From Apiosordaria backusii (Eukaryota > Ascomycota > Sordariomycetes > Sordariales > Lasiosphaeriaceae): 64,000 bases of DNA. The number at the start of each line of letters is the position of its first letter. The stretch's first letter is position 1. Below, one piece after another: positions 43,358-52,901 of the stretch. The translations under genes were made by a program, and so were the position numbers. The stretch lies in assembly GCA_030549205.1 (NCBI GenBank), contig JAUKTV010000024.1:1-64000 (forward strand). The letters are read 5' to 3'. The notes under the pieces are model-generated. The model saw only the letters and a list, made by a program, of their open reading frames with translations, was not told the origin of the DNA and ran no database searches.

Positions 43358-45658
43358 ATGGCAGGGTCGACAGGCAGCAATTCCGACCTCACCTCCACCT
43401 CCCACACCCTCACCAATCTCCCCGTCATGTCGCAAAACGGTGTAGCCTCCGGGCCCAGTTCGGCCGTCGCTCTCTTTCTCGACTCGACTGCACCAGCAAA
43501 TCGCCATGTCTTCCTCCAACCCTACCCAGCGCTCCCGAACGGTTCTTTGCAACTCGCGAAAGAGACCCTCGACTCTTTGGCTGGACCAGTCAGTGATCAA
43601 CAGCAGCAGAGGCTTCGTGAAGCCGGCAAGAAGCGCAAAAGGGACGGCAGTTCTGGCCAAAACGCCATCCTAAAAATCAGAAAACTGCACATTGACGGCT
43701 TTGAAACCGACCAAGTATGGCAACAGGCGAAGAAGATCATCAGCAGCGCGCTTCAGGAGTCGACATCGGTCCTGGAGGAACTCGAGGAGAACAACGAAAT
43801 CGAGCAAGAGGGAGCTGATGTCAAGGCTCTAAAGTTCGGCAAAGATGGCTTCGAGATTGGATCAGATGACGATGATGACGCCAGTGCATCTTCCGAAATT
43901 GATGAAGGCAGTGAGGCCGATACTGAAGACTCTGATGTAGAGACATCCAGTGTCGGCGAAGAGGGCGAGAGCATGTTCGATCTGGAGGCCGAGGATGACG
44001 ACGAAGATGAAGAAGATGATGAGGATGATGATGACGAGGAAATGGAGGATGACGAGGAAGAGCCTGAAGTTGGGGCGGCAGGGGAAGATGACGAGGATGA
44101 AGAGGACTACGAAGCGGACGCTGCCGAGGACTTTGTCGAGGACCCCAACGGACTCAATGATGGCTTCTTCTCAATAGACGAATTCAACAAACAAACTCAA
44201 TGGTTCGAAGACCAGGATGCACGCGCCGATCCGAACACAGATTACGCCAGTGATGAGGAAGCCGTAGATTGGCATGGGGACCCGTTTGCGGTCAAGAAGT
44301 CGGCCAAGAAGGGCTCTAAAGACGAGGACTCAGACATGGAAATGGATATGGACGATGAGGAGGATGATGGACCAGCCTTGACCAAGAAGGAGCTCGCAGA
44401 CTTGGCCAAGTTCAGCGACGACGAGGACGAAGACGAGGACGAGGATGATGGCCAGGTTGGCGGTGCTGACGATATGGACCTTGACCTTACCGCCAATGAC
44501 ATCTATTACAAGGACTTTTTCGCACCGCCAGCAAAGAAAAGAAAGACCGGCAACCAAAGAAAACCTTACAAACCCAAACAGCCGTTCCAGCCGACTGAGG
44601 AGGATATCGAGAGAGCACAGAACGATGTCAAACGCGATCTTTTTGACGATCTGTCCGAGTTCTCTGACGAAGAAGACGCTCTCTCCGATGCGTCTGCCGG
44701 CAATCCCAAGTCTCGTCGCTCAGCTCATGAGCGCAGACAGGCAAAGATTGCAGAGGAAATTCGCAAACTCGAATCCGAACTGGTGGCCAAGCGGGCTTGG
44801 ACCCTTTCCGGTGAAGCCACTGCGCAAGCTCGCCCTATCAACTCCTTGCTGGAAGAGGACCTTGATTTTGAACATGCCGGCAAGCCGGTGCCTGTCATGA
44901 CGGAAGATGTCTCAGAGTCGATTGAGGAGCTCATCAAGCGACGCATTCTCGCAAATGAATTCGATGAGGTACTTCGCCGCCGCCCTGACGACTTTGGTAA
45001 CCCGAACAGAGCTCGCCGTGGCCTCGTGGATATTGAGGATACCAAGGGCAAGCAAAGCTTGGCTGAGATCTACGAGGAGAAGCATATCAAGGAGTCGAAC
45101 CCTGACGCCTACGTCAGTCAGGCCGACGAGAAGACGCGGAAAGATGAAGAAGAGATCAAGCAGATGTGGAAGGACATCAGCGCCCGGCTCGACGCTCTCA
45201 GCAGCTGGCATTACAAGCCGAAGCCTGTGGCTCCTACGCTTACTGTCGTGGCCGACGTTGCTACGGTGGCCATGGAGGATGCCCAGCCTACCACGGCCCA
45301 GGGTGTTGCTGGCGGCGAGAGCATGATTGCGCCCCAGGAAGTCTACGCGCCAGGCAAGGACTCGGTTGAGAAGGGCGAGATTGTGGCCAAGAGCGGCCTG
45401 CCGGTGGCCAAGCAAGAGATGAGCCGTGAGGAGAAGGCCCGGAGACGTAGACGTGACAAGGAGCGCATCCGCAAGGCTGGTGGCCTCGACGCCAACAAGC
45501 CTGTCAACAAGAAGGCTCAAGCCCAAAAAGAAACGATGAGCGATCTGAAGAAGGGTGGTGTCAAGGTGATTAATAAGAAGGGTGAGGTCGTCGGGCTGGA
45601 TGGGAAGAAGATTGTTGAGCACAAGGGGCCTCATACCAGCGGTGCTTTTAAGCTGTGA
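43358..45658 (+). CDS. MPP10: U3 snoRNP protein MPP10
   Basis: A single exon of 766 aa. Mpp10 joins Imp3 and Imp4 in the SSU processome and is needed for early pre-18S rRNA cleavage in the nucleolus. The protein has a conserved N-terminal region and long Asp/Glu tracts over about residues 165-300 and 325-395. The conserved Mpp10 core follows (DDLSEFSDEED, RPINSLLEEDLDFEHAGKP, EELIKRRILANEFDEV, LAEIYEEKH, MWKDISARLDALSSWHYKPKP). It ends in a Lys/Arg-rich tail. The acidic blocks and the SLLEEDLDFEH box are diagnostic. The first ATG in frame (43358) is used; the open frame upstream lacks ATG. The gene symbol is by homology to yeast. Confidence 0.95.
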   Translation: MAGSTGSNSDLTSTSHTLTNLPVMSQNGVASGPSSAVALFLDSTAPANRHVFLQPYPALPNGSLQLAKETLDSLAGPVSDQQQQRLREAGKKRKRDGSSGQNAILKIRKLHIDGFETDQVWQQAKKIISSALQESTSVLEELEENNEIEQEGADVKALKFGKDGFEIGSDDDDDASASSEIDEGSEADTEDSDVETSSVGEEGESMFDLEAEDDDEDEEDDEDDDDEEMEDDEEEPEVGAAGEDDEDEEDYEADAAEDFVEDPNGLNDGFFSIDEFNKQTQWFEDQDARADPNTDYASDEEAVDWHGDPFAVKKSAKKGSKDEDSDMEMDMDDEEDDGPALTKKELADLAKFSDDEDEDEDEDDGQVGGADDMDLDLTANDIYYKDFFAPPAKKRKTGNQRKPYKPKQPFQPTEEDIERAQNDVKRDLFDDLSEFSDEEDALSDASAGNPKSRRSAHERRQAKIAEEIRKLESELVAKRAWTLSGEATAQARPINSLLEEDLDFEHAGKPVPVMTEDVSESIEELIKRRILANEFDEVLRRRPDDFGNPNRARRGLVDIEDTKGKQSLAEIYEEKHIKESNPDAYVSQADEKTRKDEEEIKQMWKDISARLDALSSWHYKPKPVAPTLTVVADVATVAMEDAQPTTAQGVAGGESMIAPQEVYAPGKDSVEKGEIVAKSGLPVAKQEMSREEKARRRRRDKERIRKAGGLDANKPVNKKAQAQKETMSDLKKGGVKVINKKGEVVGLDGKKIVEHKGPHTSGAFKL

Positions 45659-46398
45659 TAGACGGACGGTTAATTTTGAGAGGTACATTGTTTGGGTTTC
45701 ATGGTTAGCATTCGTTATATTCATGTTCGGGCAATCTTGAGGTGGTATATTTGGAGGTCAGATACCTCCCAGTGTCTGCATTGTCATATCAATATGCATA
45801 TATATTCTCGAGAGTCATACTCTGATTGTTTCGACTCGACCTCAGGACAAGGGAGTTGCCGTTGCAAAGTCAGTAGAGTTAGGTAATCATGTTGAAAGTT
45901 CCCAACATCCCCTCGTGTTCATATTGGCTGTATCGTGTACATACCTAATTTTGGATGAGATTCATCTGAATATATGGCATCCCGTGGATCCAGCAGCGAA
46001 GTGATGTCGTCACCAATGAAATGGCCATCAGAGCTCCAGCTGCCAGAGCTTCGAGGTCGGAAAATCCCGAGCGTTGCGAATGCGGGGTCATTTTCTTCTC
46101 CACATTTGCCTCTTCCAACCAATCAGAACCCGCCAGTTTGTGCTTAGAACCTGGCCCTTGCACAGCGGGCGAAAGAGAGGCGAAAACCGCTCGGGATATC
46201 AACATCGAACCGCCACTTTAGTTGATTTCGACCGTGTCGCCGTGGGGGATAGGGTCGACTTTTCCATTCTCCGATTGTGTCGCCGGCACGAGAACCTCTC
46301 CACTCTACCGCTCTCCTACGATCGCCTGCCCGGGGCTCGGCAATTGAGGCTTGCACGCCGACGAACCAAGGACCACCACAACCCACACTACAAAGAAG
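45659..46398. promoter_or_regulatory. Spacer and promoter of the PSST gene
   Basis: 740 bp with the MPP10 3' end and the complex I gene promoter. No TATA box or other gene is apparent. Confidence 0.5.
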
Positions 46399-47251
46399 AT
46401 GCTTGCCTCCGCGAGGACAGGCGCCTCGCTGGCGCTGCGAGGTAAGCGAAGCTGGACATGGAGGGAGGGGTCATTATGGGAATGAAGAGGGGGAGCAGGG
46501 AACAGAAGGCTAATGGTATCTGGGTCTACTCGAACAGCACGCCCTACCACCACCCAGCTCATCCCCTTCCGCGCTGCTGCCGCCATCTCGTCGTCGGCTC
46601 GCAAGGATGCCGGTGCTGTCCAGCCTCACGGTGGATACGGCCTCTCCAAGCATCACGTACGAAAGGAGGTCCCTCTCCCCAGCCAGGAGGGCACCAAGGG
46701 CTTCGTTCAATACGCGCTGTACGTCACACCCCTCTTTTTCCTCCCCGAGAAACCACCCCTCCTCCTAACATATCTCTCTCTCTCTCTTTTACCCAAACAG
46801 CACCACCCTCGACATCATCACCAACTGGGGTCGCCAGTCCTCCCTCTGGCCCATGACCTTTGGTCTGGCCTGCTGCGCCGTCGAAATGATGCACCTCTCC
46901 ACCCCCCGCTACGATCAAGATCGTCTGGGTATTATTTTCCGTGCCTCCCCCCGCCAGTCCGACGTCATGATTGTCGCCGGCACCTTGACCAACAAGATGG
47001 CGCCCGCCTTGAGGCAGGTCTACGATCAGATGCCCGAGCCCCGCTGGGTTATTTCAATGGGCTCGTGCGCCAACGGGGGAGGGTACTACCACTACAGTTA
47101 TAGTGTTGTCAGGGGTTGCGACAGGGTCGTGCCTGTGGATGTGTATGTTCCTGGGTGCCCGCCTACGAGTGAGGCGTTGATGTATGGTATCTTCCAGCTG
47201 CAGAGGAAGATGCGGAATACCAAGATTACGAGGATGTGGTATCGCAAGTAA
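46399..47251 (+). CDS. NADH:ubiquinone oxidoreductase PSST/NDUFS7 subunit (complex I)
   Basis: Three exons (46399-46441, 46538-46718, 46801-47251) give 224 aa. This subunit carries iron-sulfur cluster N2, the last electron carrier before ubiquinone, at the inner mitochondrial membrane. The N-terminus is a basic presequence (MLASARTGASLALRARPTT) formed across the first intron. The N2 ligands are all present: the adjacent Cys pair in ACCAVEMM, Cys in GSCANGGG and Cys in VPGCPP. DNA matches the family to the C-terminal MWYRK. Intron 2 ends in a CT repeat. Both introns lie in the less conserved N-terminal part. Confidence 0.97.
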
Positions 47252-47659
47252 AGCTTGTGCGTGCTTGCTTGTGGACGGGGGGTGGATGTGTGGGGTTTGT
47301 TTTGGGAAGGTTGGGGGGGATGATAAAAGTCATAGCTCTAGAGATTAGAGGGTGAATTGATGGTTTGGGAGGGGGGAGGCAACACAGGTGTCCGGGAATG
47401 GAACTTGGTTCCTAGTTTTTTTTTCTTGTGTTGTGTCGGCTCTGTACATATGGTTCTTGAAATTGCCTTGGGCTCAGCATTATCAGAATATGAATGTTGG
47501 GGAGGCTATACTGTATGGTATGCGGATGTTGCTTTGAGATGCGGTTTCACGAGGACGTATATTGACCTGACTGCAATATGACGCTTTTGAACAAGCAGTG
47601 AACTTTTGAATCACACAACCTGGCAACTAGCAGCCAAACACCAACTCACAAACCAAATC
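47252..47659. other. Spacer between PSST and a convergent gene
   Basis: 408 bp, G-rich near 47277-47300, containing the 3' ends of two convergent genes. Nothing else recognised. Confidence 0.5.
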
Positions 47660-48181
47660 TCATCCCATATCACTCCCTAGCCTCCCCAACCCCCAAAACC
47701 AACTTGCCAACCTCCAAACCCCTTTCATCTTTTCCATGACCCCCCAATCCGTGATGATTAAAGACAAACAGACAACAGTGAGATGCAACCCATCAAAACC
47801 CGGCGGAGCGATCAACCCAACGACGAACATGACAACCCGAGCCACGATCTGAGCAATGACTTCCAAACACAGCCAGATCCACCAGCCAACAATAAAGAGG
47901 AAGATGATCCAGTGCATGGTATCTGCCGTGAGACTGAAGCGGTGCTGGAGGAGGCCGAGGAGGAGGTAAATGAGCCAGATTGAGTTGTCTATGTTGTACA
48001 ATTTGAGGTCGTTGTGTAGCTTGCTGTCGGGGTTTTTGGGGAAGACCATATTCTTTGGTGGGGCATTGTTAGTAGAAGGAGGGACGTGTGAAGAGGATGA
48101 ATTGATAGGAGGTTGGGGGGGTATATGCGTATGGGGGGATGGGGTTTGAGCTTTCGTTCGTGGTGGTGGTGGGTACGGCAT
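47660..48181 (-). CDS. Small proline-leader membrane protein, unknown
   Basis: A 173-aa open frame on the minus strand. The first 45 residues are Pro/Ser/Thr-rich. After that come two or three hydrophobic segments (about 66-80, 88-103 and 107-125) and a further hydrophobic stretch (about 130-145) before an aromatic-rich end. A second Met at residue 45 (MVFPKN) could be the true start and would give a compact membrane protein of about 130 residues. I recognise no family. The hydrophobic pattern argues that it is real, but there are no introns or known motifs to confirm it. Confidence 0.5.
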   Translation of the reverse strand: MPYPPPPRTKAQTPSPHTHIPPQPPINSSSSHVPPSTNNAPPKNMVFPKNPDSKLHNDLKLYNIDNSIWLIYLLLGLLQHRFSLTADTMHWIIFLFIVGWWIWLCLEVIAQIVARVVMFVVGLIAPPGFDGLHLTVVCLSLIITDWGVMEKMKGVWRLASWFWGLGRLGSDMG

Positions 48182-48657
48182 TGTTATTTTTTTATTTTTG
48201 AGAGAAGAGGGGATGTATATTTGACCGAGGGGGTTGGTGGTGATTATTATGGTAAGTTTATCTTGTTAAGAGAGGAGGGTGATGGGGCAGGTGGGTCAGG
48301 TATGTTGATGGCATTTCAGGAGGGGAAGCAAGGGAGGGAGGGGATCAAGTAAACAGCAACACCACCGCAGCAAATAACTTGTCCACAATCTGCTTCCTGT
48401 TTATACTTCCCTGCCTACTCACGCTCTAGGCTGAAATCCAAAATCTTTCTTTCGAAGTGTATCTGTTTTTCCTGCCCAGATAGACTATACCAGAAAGCGG
48501 CAGGCTTTTGGCTCCGTTTTACTTATCGGCTAGTGTATAATATGGTTTAAACCCAGATTATTCCTCTTCGAGCGGACCAGATACTACTTTGCCTCGATGT
48601 TTTCTTGTCTGTAACGTTCCGTCTACCTTCAAAACCACCGCTACAGATGATTTTGGT
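48182..48657. other. Spacer, G/T-rich on the plus strand
   Basis: 476 bp with GGT/GGGG-rich sequence near 48182-48340. It would hold the promoter of the small membrane protein gene and the 3' end of the proline-rich gene. No gene seen. Confidence 0.5.
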
Positions 48658-49566
48658 TCATCTCCCCGCATAATCGCTCCACTCGGCCCGTGCCGGAGAG
48701 ATCATAGGATCTTCATACTCTATTCTGGAATAATGAGGGAAAGGTCTTGATGTTCCTCCTGGTGGTCCCAATGGTGGCCCTCCCATAGGTGGTAGTCCCA
48801 TACCCATGGGGGGCGGTCCCATGCCCATAGGCGGTGGTCCTGCCATTCCTATAGGTGGTGGTTCCATGCTCATCGGAGGCGGTCCCGGCGGCGCCATAGG
48901 CGGCCCCATATACGGGGGCGGAGGCGGTGGTGGCTGTTGACCGGAGGGAGGGAACCCCAATCCTGGTCCCTGGCTCGGCGGAGAATTGGCAGGAAAGTGA
49001 AAGTCAGGCAGGGGGGATCGCGGACCAGATCGGGGAGGGTACATGCCAGGTGGCGCTTGATGCTGCGTGAAGCCAGGAGGATGAGACCGGGGACTGAGCG
49101 GAGGTTCGTCTGGGTATTCCTCGTCCAAGAAGTCCTGGTCCGGCGAGGGAGCTCTGCTGGAGGAGATACTGGCAGGCTTGGGGTGGCGTCTAGTTCTGCT
49201 CGGGGCTCCGCGAGGATCTCTGCTCGAAGCTTTGTGGTGATGATCGACGGGAGGCTGTCTGCTGCCTTGTTTTATAGGGTGGTCGTGGGACTTTTCTTTG
49301 TTGCGGCTCGATCGTGATCTTGACTTTGGTTTGCTGTCGATGTTTCTGTGCGCTTGCTGGAGGGCACCGAATGGATAGAGGTTGAGCTTGAGCTGGCCTT
49401 TTCGAGTCTGCATCTTCTCGCTGGTAATCTCATCTTTCTGCCATTGCACCTGTTTTTCACGTATTTCTTCCTCCTGCTTATGTCTCGCTCTTTCGTTTGC
49501 CTTTCGAATAGCAGCCGCTTGTAGCGCCCTTTTATCACCCGCCAGAAATGCGAGCTTGTCGGCCAT
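48658..49566 (-). CDS. Proline-rich hypothetical protein
   Basis: A single exon of 302 aa on the minus strand. Residues 1-60 form a charged, probably helical region (LAFLAGDKRALQAAAIRKAN...) that looks like a coiled coil. A Ser/Arg-rich middle follows (about 75-140). Then comes a Pro/Gly/Met-rich part with degenerate repeats of the type GPPPMGMGPPPMG (about 205-270). Such a layout is common in RNA-binding or cytoskeletal adaptor proteins, but no domain is recognised and I propose no function. The codon-level repeat of CCTATGGG-type units may be prone to length change. Confidence 0.7.
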   Translation of the reverse strand: MADKLAFLAGDKRALQAAAIRKANERARHKQEEEIREKQVQWQKDEITSEKMQTRKGQLKLNLYPFGALQQAHRNIDSKPKSRSRSSRNKEKSHDHPIKQGSRQPPVDHHHKASSRDPRGAPSRTRRHPKPASISSSRAPSPDQDFLDEEYPDEPPLSPRSHPPGFTQHQAPPGMYPPRSGPRSPLPDFHFPANSPPSQGPGLGFPPSGQQPPPPPPPYMGPPMAPPGPPPMSMEPPPIGMAGPPPMGMGPPPMGMGLPPMGGPPLGPPGGTSRPFPHYSRIEYEDPMISPARAEWSDYAGR

Positions 49567-50529
49567 GATGTATTAAAGTTGTGACTGCCGCGGTATTGTA
49601 GTATCTGCAGGGTATTGTAGTAATAACAAAATAAATCGAAGGATGTTGGTACTATTGTAGTAATTCATGAAGATATATGGCCACATGAGCTTTAAAGGTT
49701 CCAGGAACTTGTTGCGTGACAGGCTTCTGGCTTCTACTGGCAGCAAAGAACACTGGAAGCAGAGTATTTATCTTCTCCAGGTTGGTAAATGACTGTACCA
49801 TTAATCTTTACTTGCAAAACTCTACAAGGCATTTGAGCAACCACTTGTTACAGAATGGTTCGACTTGGAGAGTGTTTCGAATACGTGCGGCTTCTGAGTG
49901 TCAGGTGTGTCACTGTTAGTGACCAGACCTGAGTCAGGCCATATATCAGATGCCATCTTTCCGAGCTTGAGGATCTTTCGTCCGTATTTCTGTCGGTAGA
50001 TGAATATGAGGATGGATGGTGTTTACACCCACATGTGTTCCTGTCCCCCGCATGATGAGTGATGGCAATTGCCTCATCCGCCTCCTCCGTTGTTGATCAA
50101 GGTGCGGATTTCCTTGACTCTCTCGATCTCGAAGACGAGGCTACCATGACCGCTGATCGAGTCTGGTCAACAGTGCGTTATGAAAGCAAGAGAAGATGGT
50201 AAAGTCAAGAAATAACTTCATTATTATGCTCTATGCTCTAACCAAGTACAGAAAACACCAAAACATCTCCATTTCCCCTCTAACATGTCATGTGTCCTAC
50301 CCAACTAAACTTCACCGGAGAAATCCAGCCCCCGGTTGCTTCAACCCTCAACGCCCTACATATCCAATGACTATAAATAACGAGTCTGTCTTCATGGCTC
50401 CCACACGGAGTCCCCTCCATCCTTTAGGCCCCTGCGTATAAAATGACTGAAATAGATCTCAGTCGATAGTCCCTCTCTTCTATAGCTTCCAACTTATATG
50501 TCGTGGCTTGAAGATCCCGCCTGGCCAGT
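49567..50529. other. Spacer between two minus-strand genes
   Basis: 963 bp. TATTGTAGTA occurs three times near 49594-49660. A 46-codon plus-strand frame at 50062 is listed separately. Otherwise nothing is recognised. Confidence 0.5.
50062..50202 (+). other. Tiny open frame with coding-like codon use, 46 aa
   Basis: Starts ATGGCAATTGCC and runs 46 codons to TAA with an acidic middle (DFLDSLDLEDEATMT) and a basic end (YESKRRW). Codon choice resembles nearby genes, but no family is recognised. It could be a small gene, a fossil exon or chance. Confidence 0.2.
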
Positions 50530-52446
50530 TCATAGGTGATAATACCCAGAAGTATCACTTCGATAAGGGACCCCATATGTAACCAATTCGTCTACGGACG
50601 GTGTAGCTGGATTAAGGGTTTTGCGTGTAGGTGGCGGGCCTTTGGGTTTGTGAGGTTCTACAAGTTCTGCTGGGTGTGTGCGGTTGACATATTCCAGTAT
50701 CCTCTCGACAGCCATCACCTTCAATTCGCCAAGTTTGGACATTGCCTTGACCGTGACCCTTTTCCCAGCCTCCAGGTCTCTCGCCGTTTGGTCATCGTCA
50801 TGTTCCACCACCCTGAATTCAACAGGACCAGATATCTCTTCAAGGTCGCTCACAAATCTCGCCAAGAAGTTACCCCCTTGCTCCCTGTAAACATAGATTG
50901 GTTTGCCGAACTCAATATCCTGCGCTGGCCTGCGCTTTGCCACTGGTTTCCTCTTTAGTGGTTTTGACTTTTTCGGCAGTGGTCTATATCCAGACGTGGG
51001 TCTCAGCGTGGGTATTTCTTGGTGATGGCTCTCGACATATACACCTGCCTCCTGCGGAGACATATCCGAGCCGTCGAAAATCGATCTCTGCTGCCTGACA
51101 GCTGAACCATACCGCTCGATCGGATTTGCCAAGACATCGTCAAGTTCTGTGCCGTTCCATGGACTCCAAAAATTGGACAGCTGCTCCTCACTCATGTCCA
51201 GGAGCGGGAGTGTCGGGTGTGCTGGTTGCGGTGCACTCTCCGGTGGAGTCACGATTATATCCGGTGCCCGCCTCCCCCTTGTTGGCTGTGGTGCTAGAAT
51301 TCTCAGTGACGGTCCTCTCGGTGGCGGTATCAACATAGGGGCGTCCCCGGGTTCTGTCTGTGGCGGGCGACCATAAGAATGATACTCAGATAGGGGGCTC
51401 GGGGCGAAGTGTCCACTACGACCATGGATGTGTGCTTGGTGAAGATTGTCCACTTGGTAGGTCGACGTTGTCGATGGCGAATAACAAGTAGAGAGGGGGC
51501 TCGGGCTGAAGTGGTGAACATGATCATAGGGAGGCGGGGGGTAAGTGGGAGATGAGAAACCAGCTTGGGGAGGTGAGGATGGATCAGCAGTTCGGGGATT
51601 TCTGTCACGGCGTGGCCGATAGTCTTGAACGGGATAATGATAAGGAGTTTGGCTGCGAGATTGGGCTTGATGGTGGTCGCGAGATCGGGGTTGATAGTTT
51701 TGAGCCTGACGATGATAGGGGGTGTAGTTGCGGGATTGGTGTCGATGTTCTTGCGCATGGTCAGTTTGGTATTGTCCATGTCGTGGCTGATACTGCTGAA
51801 CGTGATCAGGAGAGCGGAGTCTATGGGGTTGGTAATCCTGAAGGTAGTAGGAGGGGTACTTAAAAATAGCAGGATCGGACTGATACGGAGAGGTCGTTCT
51901 GCTATGACTATCGGCAGTAGAGCGTGTGTCGTGCGGCTTTCTTTGGGGTTTCTGAGATCTCTGTCTACCGACCGGCTGTGGCCTTGATTTCGGGGCTCTC
52001 TCGACGTCTGAGCGGGCTCGCCTTCCTTGGCCTTCTCCAACCTTTCTCTTCTTATGGTTAGGTATGCGTCGGGTCGCCATCTTCATTTTTTGCTTGTCGC
52101 GCTGATGTTTTGCTGACCGATGTACCTTTGTACGTGAACCCTTGCTTGTCCACCGTGCTCTTGGTCGATGGGACTGCCGGCTGCCCTTTCTTTTGCCAAT
52201 AGAGAAGCCCTTTCCTTTGCCAATAGAGAAGCCCTTTCCTTTGCCAATAGAGAAGCCCTTTCCTTTGCCAATAGAGAAGCCCTTTCCTTTGCCAATAGAG
52301 AAGCCCTTCCCTTTGGGAATAGAGAAGCCTTTTCCTTTGGGAATAGAGAAGCCCTTCCTTTTGCCAATAGAGAGGCCCTTTGCTTTGCCAATCGTGGACT
52401 TGATGCCTCGTAGCAAGCTTCGTATCTTGCCTTTGCTGGATTTCAT
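50530..52446 (-). CDS. Very basic repeat protein with conserved-looking C-terminal region, unknown
   Basis: A 638-aa open frame on the minus strand. Residues about 18-85 are nine tandem 8-residue units of consensus GKGKGFSI (variants PKGKGFSI, GKRKGFSI). Then come a Lys/Arg-rich block (about 85-165), a Tyr/Gln/His/Pro-rich low-complexity stretch with many Y-Q and S-P pairs (about 180-350), and a more ordered C-terminal part (about 420-625) including YVYREQGGNFLARFVSDLEEI and VKAMSKLGELKVMAVERILEYV. I know no such family. A longer model is possible: exon 52546-52479 (starting MPGDYKYPS) spliced over a 43-nt intron (52436-52478, GTATAC donor, CTAAAC branch, CCAG acceptor) joins in frame at AAA GGC AAG. 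That would replace the first four residues. Confidence 0.72.
   Translation of the reverse strand: MKSSKGKIRSLLRGIKSTIGKAKGLSIGKRKGFSIPKGKGFSIPKGKGFSIGKGKGFSIGKGKGFSIGKGKGFSIGKGKGFSIGKRKGSRQSHRPRARWTSKGSRTKVHRSAKHQRDKQKMKMATRRIPNHKKRKVGEGQGRRARSDVERAPKSRPQPVGRQRSQKPQRKPHDTRSTADSHSRTTSPYQSDPAIFKYPSYYLQDYQPHRLRSPDHVQQYQPRHGQYQTDHAQEHRHQSRNYTPYHRQAQNYQPRSRDHHQAQSRSQTPYHYPVQDYRPRRDRNPRTADPSSPPQAGFSSPTYPPPPYDHVHHFSPSPLSTCYSPSTTSTYQVDNLHQAHIHGRSGHFAPSPLSEYHSYGRPPQTEPGDAPMLIPPPRGPSLRILAPQPTRGRRAPDIIVTPPESAPQPAHPTLPLLDMSEEQLSNFWSPWNGTELDDVLANPIERYGSAVRQQRSIFDGSDMSPQEAGVYVESHHQEIPTLRPTSGYRPLPKKSKPLKRKPVAKRRPAQDIEFGKPIYVYREQGGNFLARFVSDLEEISGPVEFRVVEHDDDQTARDLEAGKRVTVKAMSKLGELKVMAVERILEYVNRTHPAELVEPHKPKGPPPTRKTLNPATPSVDELVTYGVPYRSDTSGYYHL
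52190..52395 (-). repeat. 24-bp minisatellite inside the basic repeat gene
   Basis: AATAGAGAAGCC (plus strand) recurs every 24 bp at 52198, 52222, 52246, 52270, 52294, 52318, 52342 and 52366. The first five copies are nearly identical and later ones diverge. Because 24 is a multiple of three, length changes keep the frame. The other two minus-strand frames and two plus-strand frames are also open across the array. Confidence 0.92.
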
Positions 52447-52901
52447 AATGACGTTTAGGTGAAAAGAGAGTTGTATACCATTTTTCGTTGCCGCTGCTGC
52501 CGTAGAGAAAGTCGAAAAGCGAAGGGTATTTGTAGTCGCCAGGCATTAAGTATTCGGCATTATTCGTCTGTACTCGCAAAGTCTGCCAGCCATGTGAACG
52601 ATCTCCCGTTGCAAAGTGTTACGAGTCCACAAAGAGATCAGGTGTCGTGTCGGTTGGCAATGATGAGCTAGTATCAGGCAGGCCATGCTTCATGACGGCT
52701 TTTAGATGATAAAATATGTGATCGTATTATTCCATCCAGACTTCTTCATTCAAGTCATCTCAAAAGAGGAATAAAAGCGTTACTTACACAGACGCTTGCT
52801 TCCTGTCCCTGGAAACCCCCGAACGCCAATTATTTGCCCATCCGTAACCGTCCATCACTCATACATTATGGAAATACTCCACCTCATGAAAAGAACCTCA
52901 G
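52447..52901. other. Spacer between the basic repeat gene and gamma-tubulin
   Basis: 455 bp. Apart from the possible extra first exon at 52479-52546 it holds the repeat gene's promoter and the gamma-tubulin 3' end. Confidence 0.5.

Noticed and set aside
50064..50073. GGCAATTGCC, the palindrome found in the MITE ends
   Set aside because: Only the 10-bp palindrome is shared; no TIR extension or TA-flanked unit, so chance is likely.
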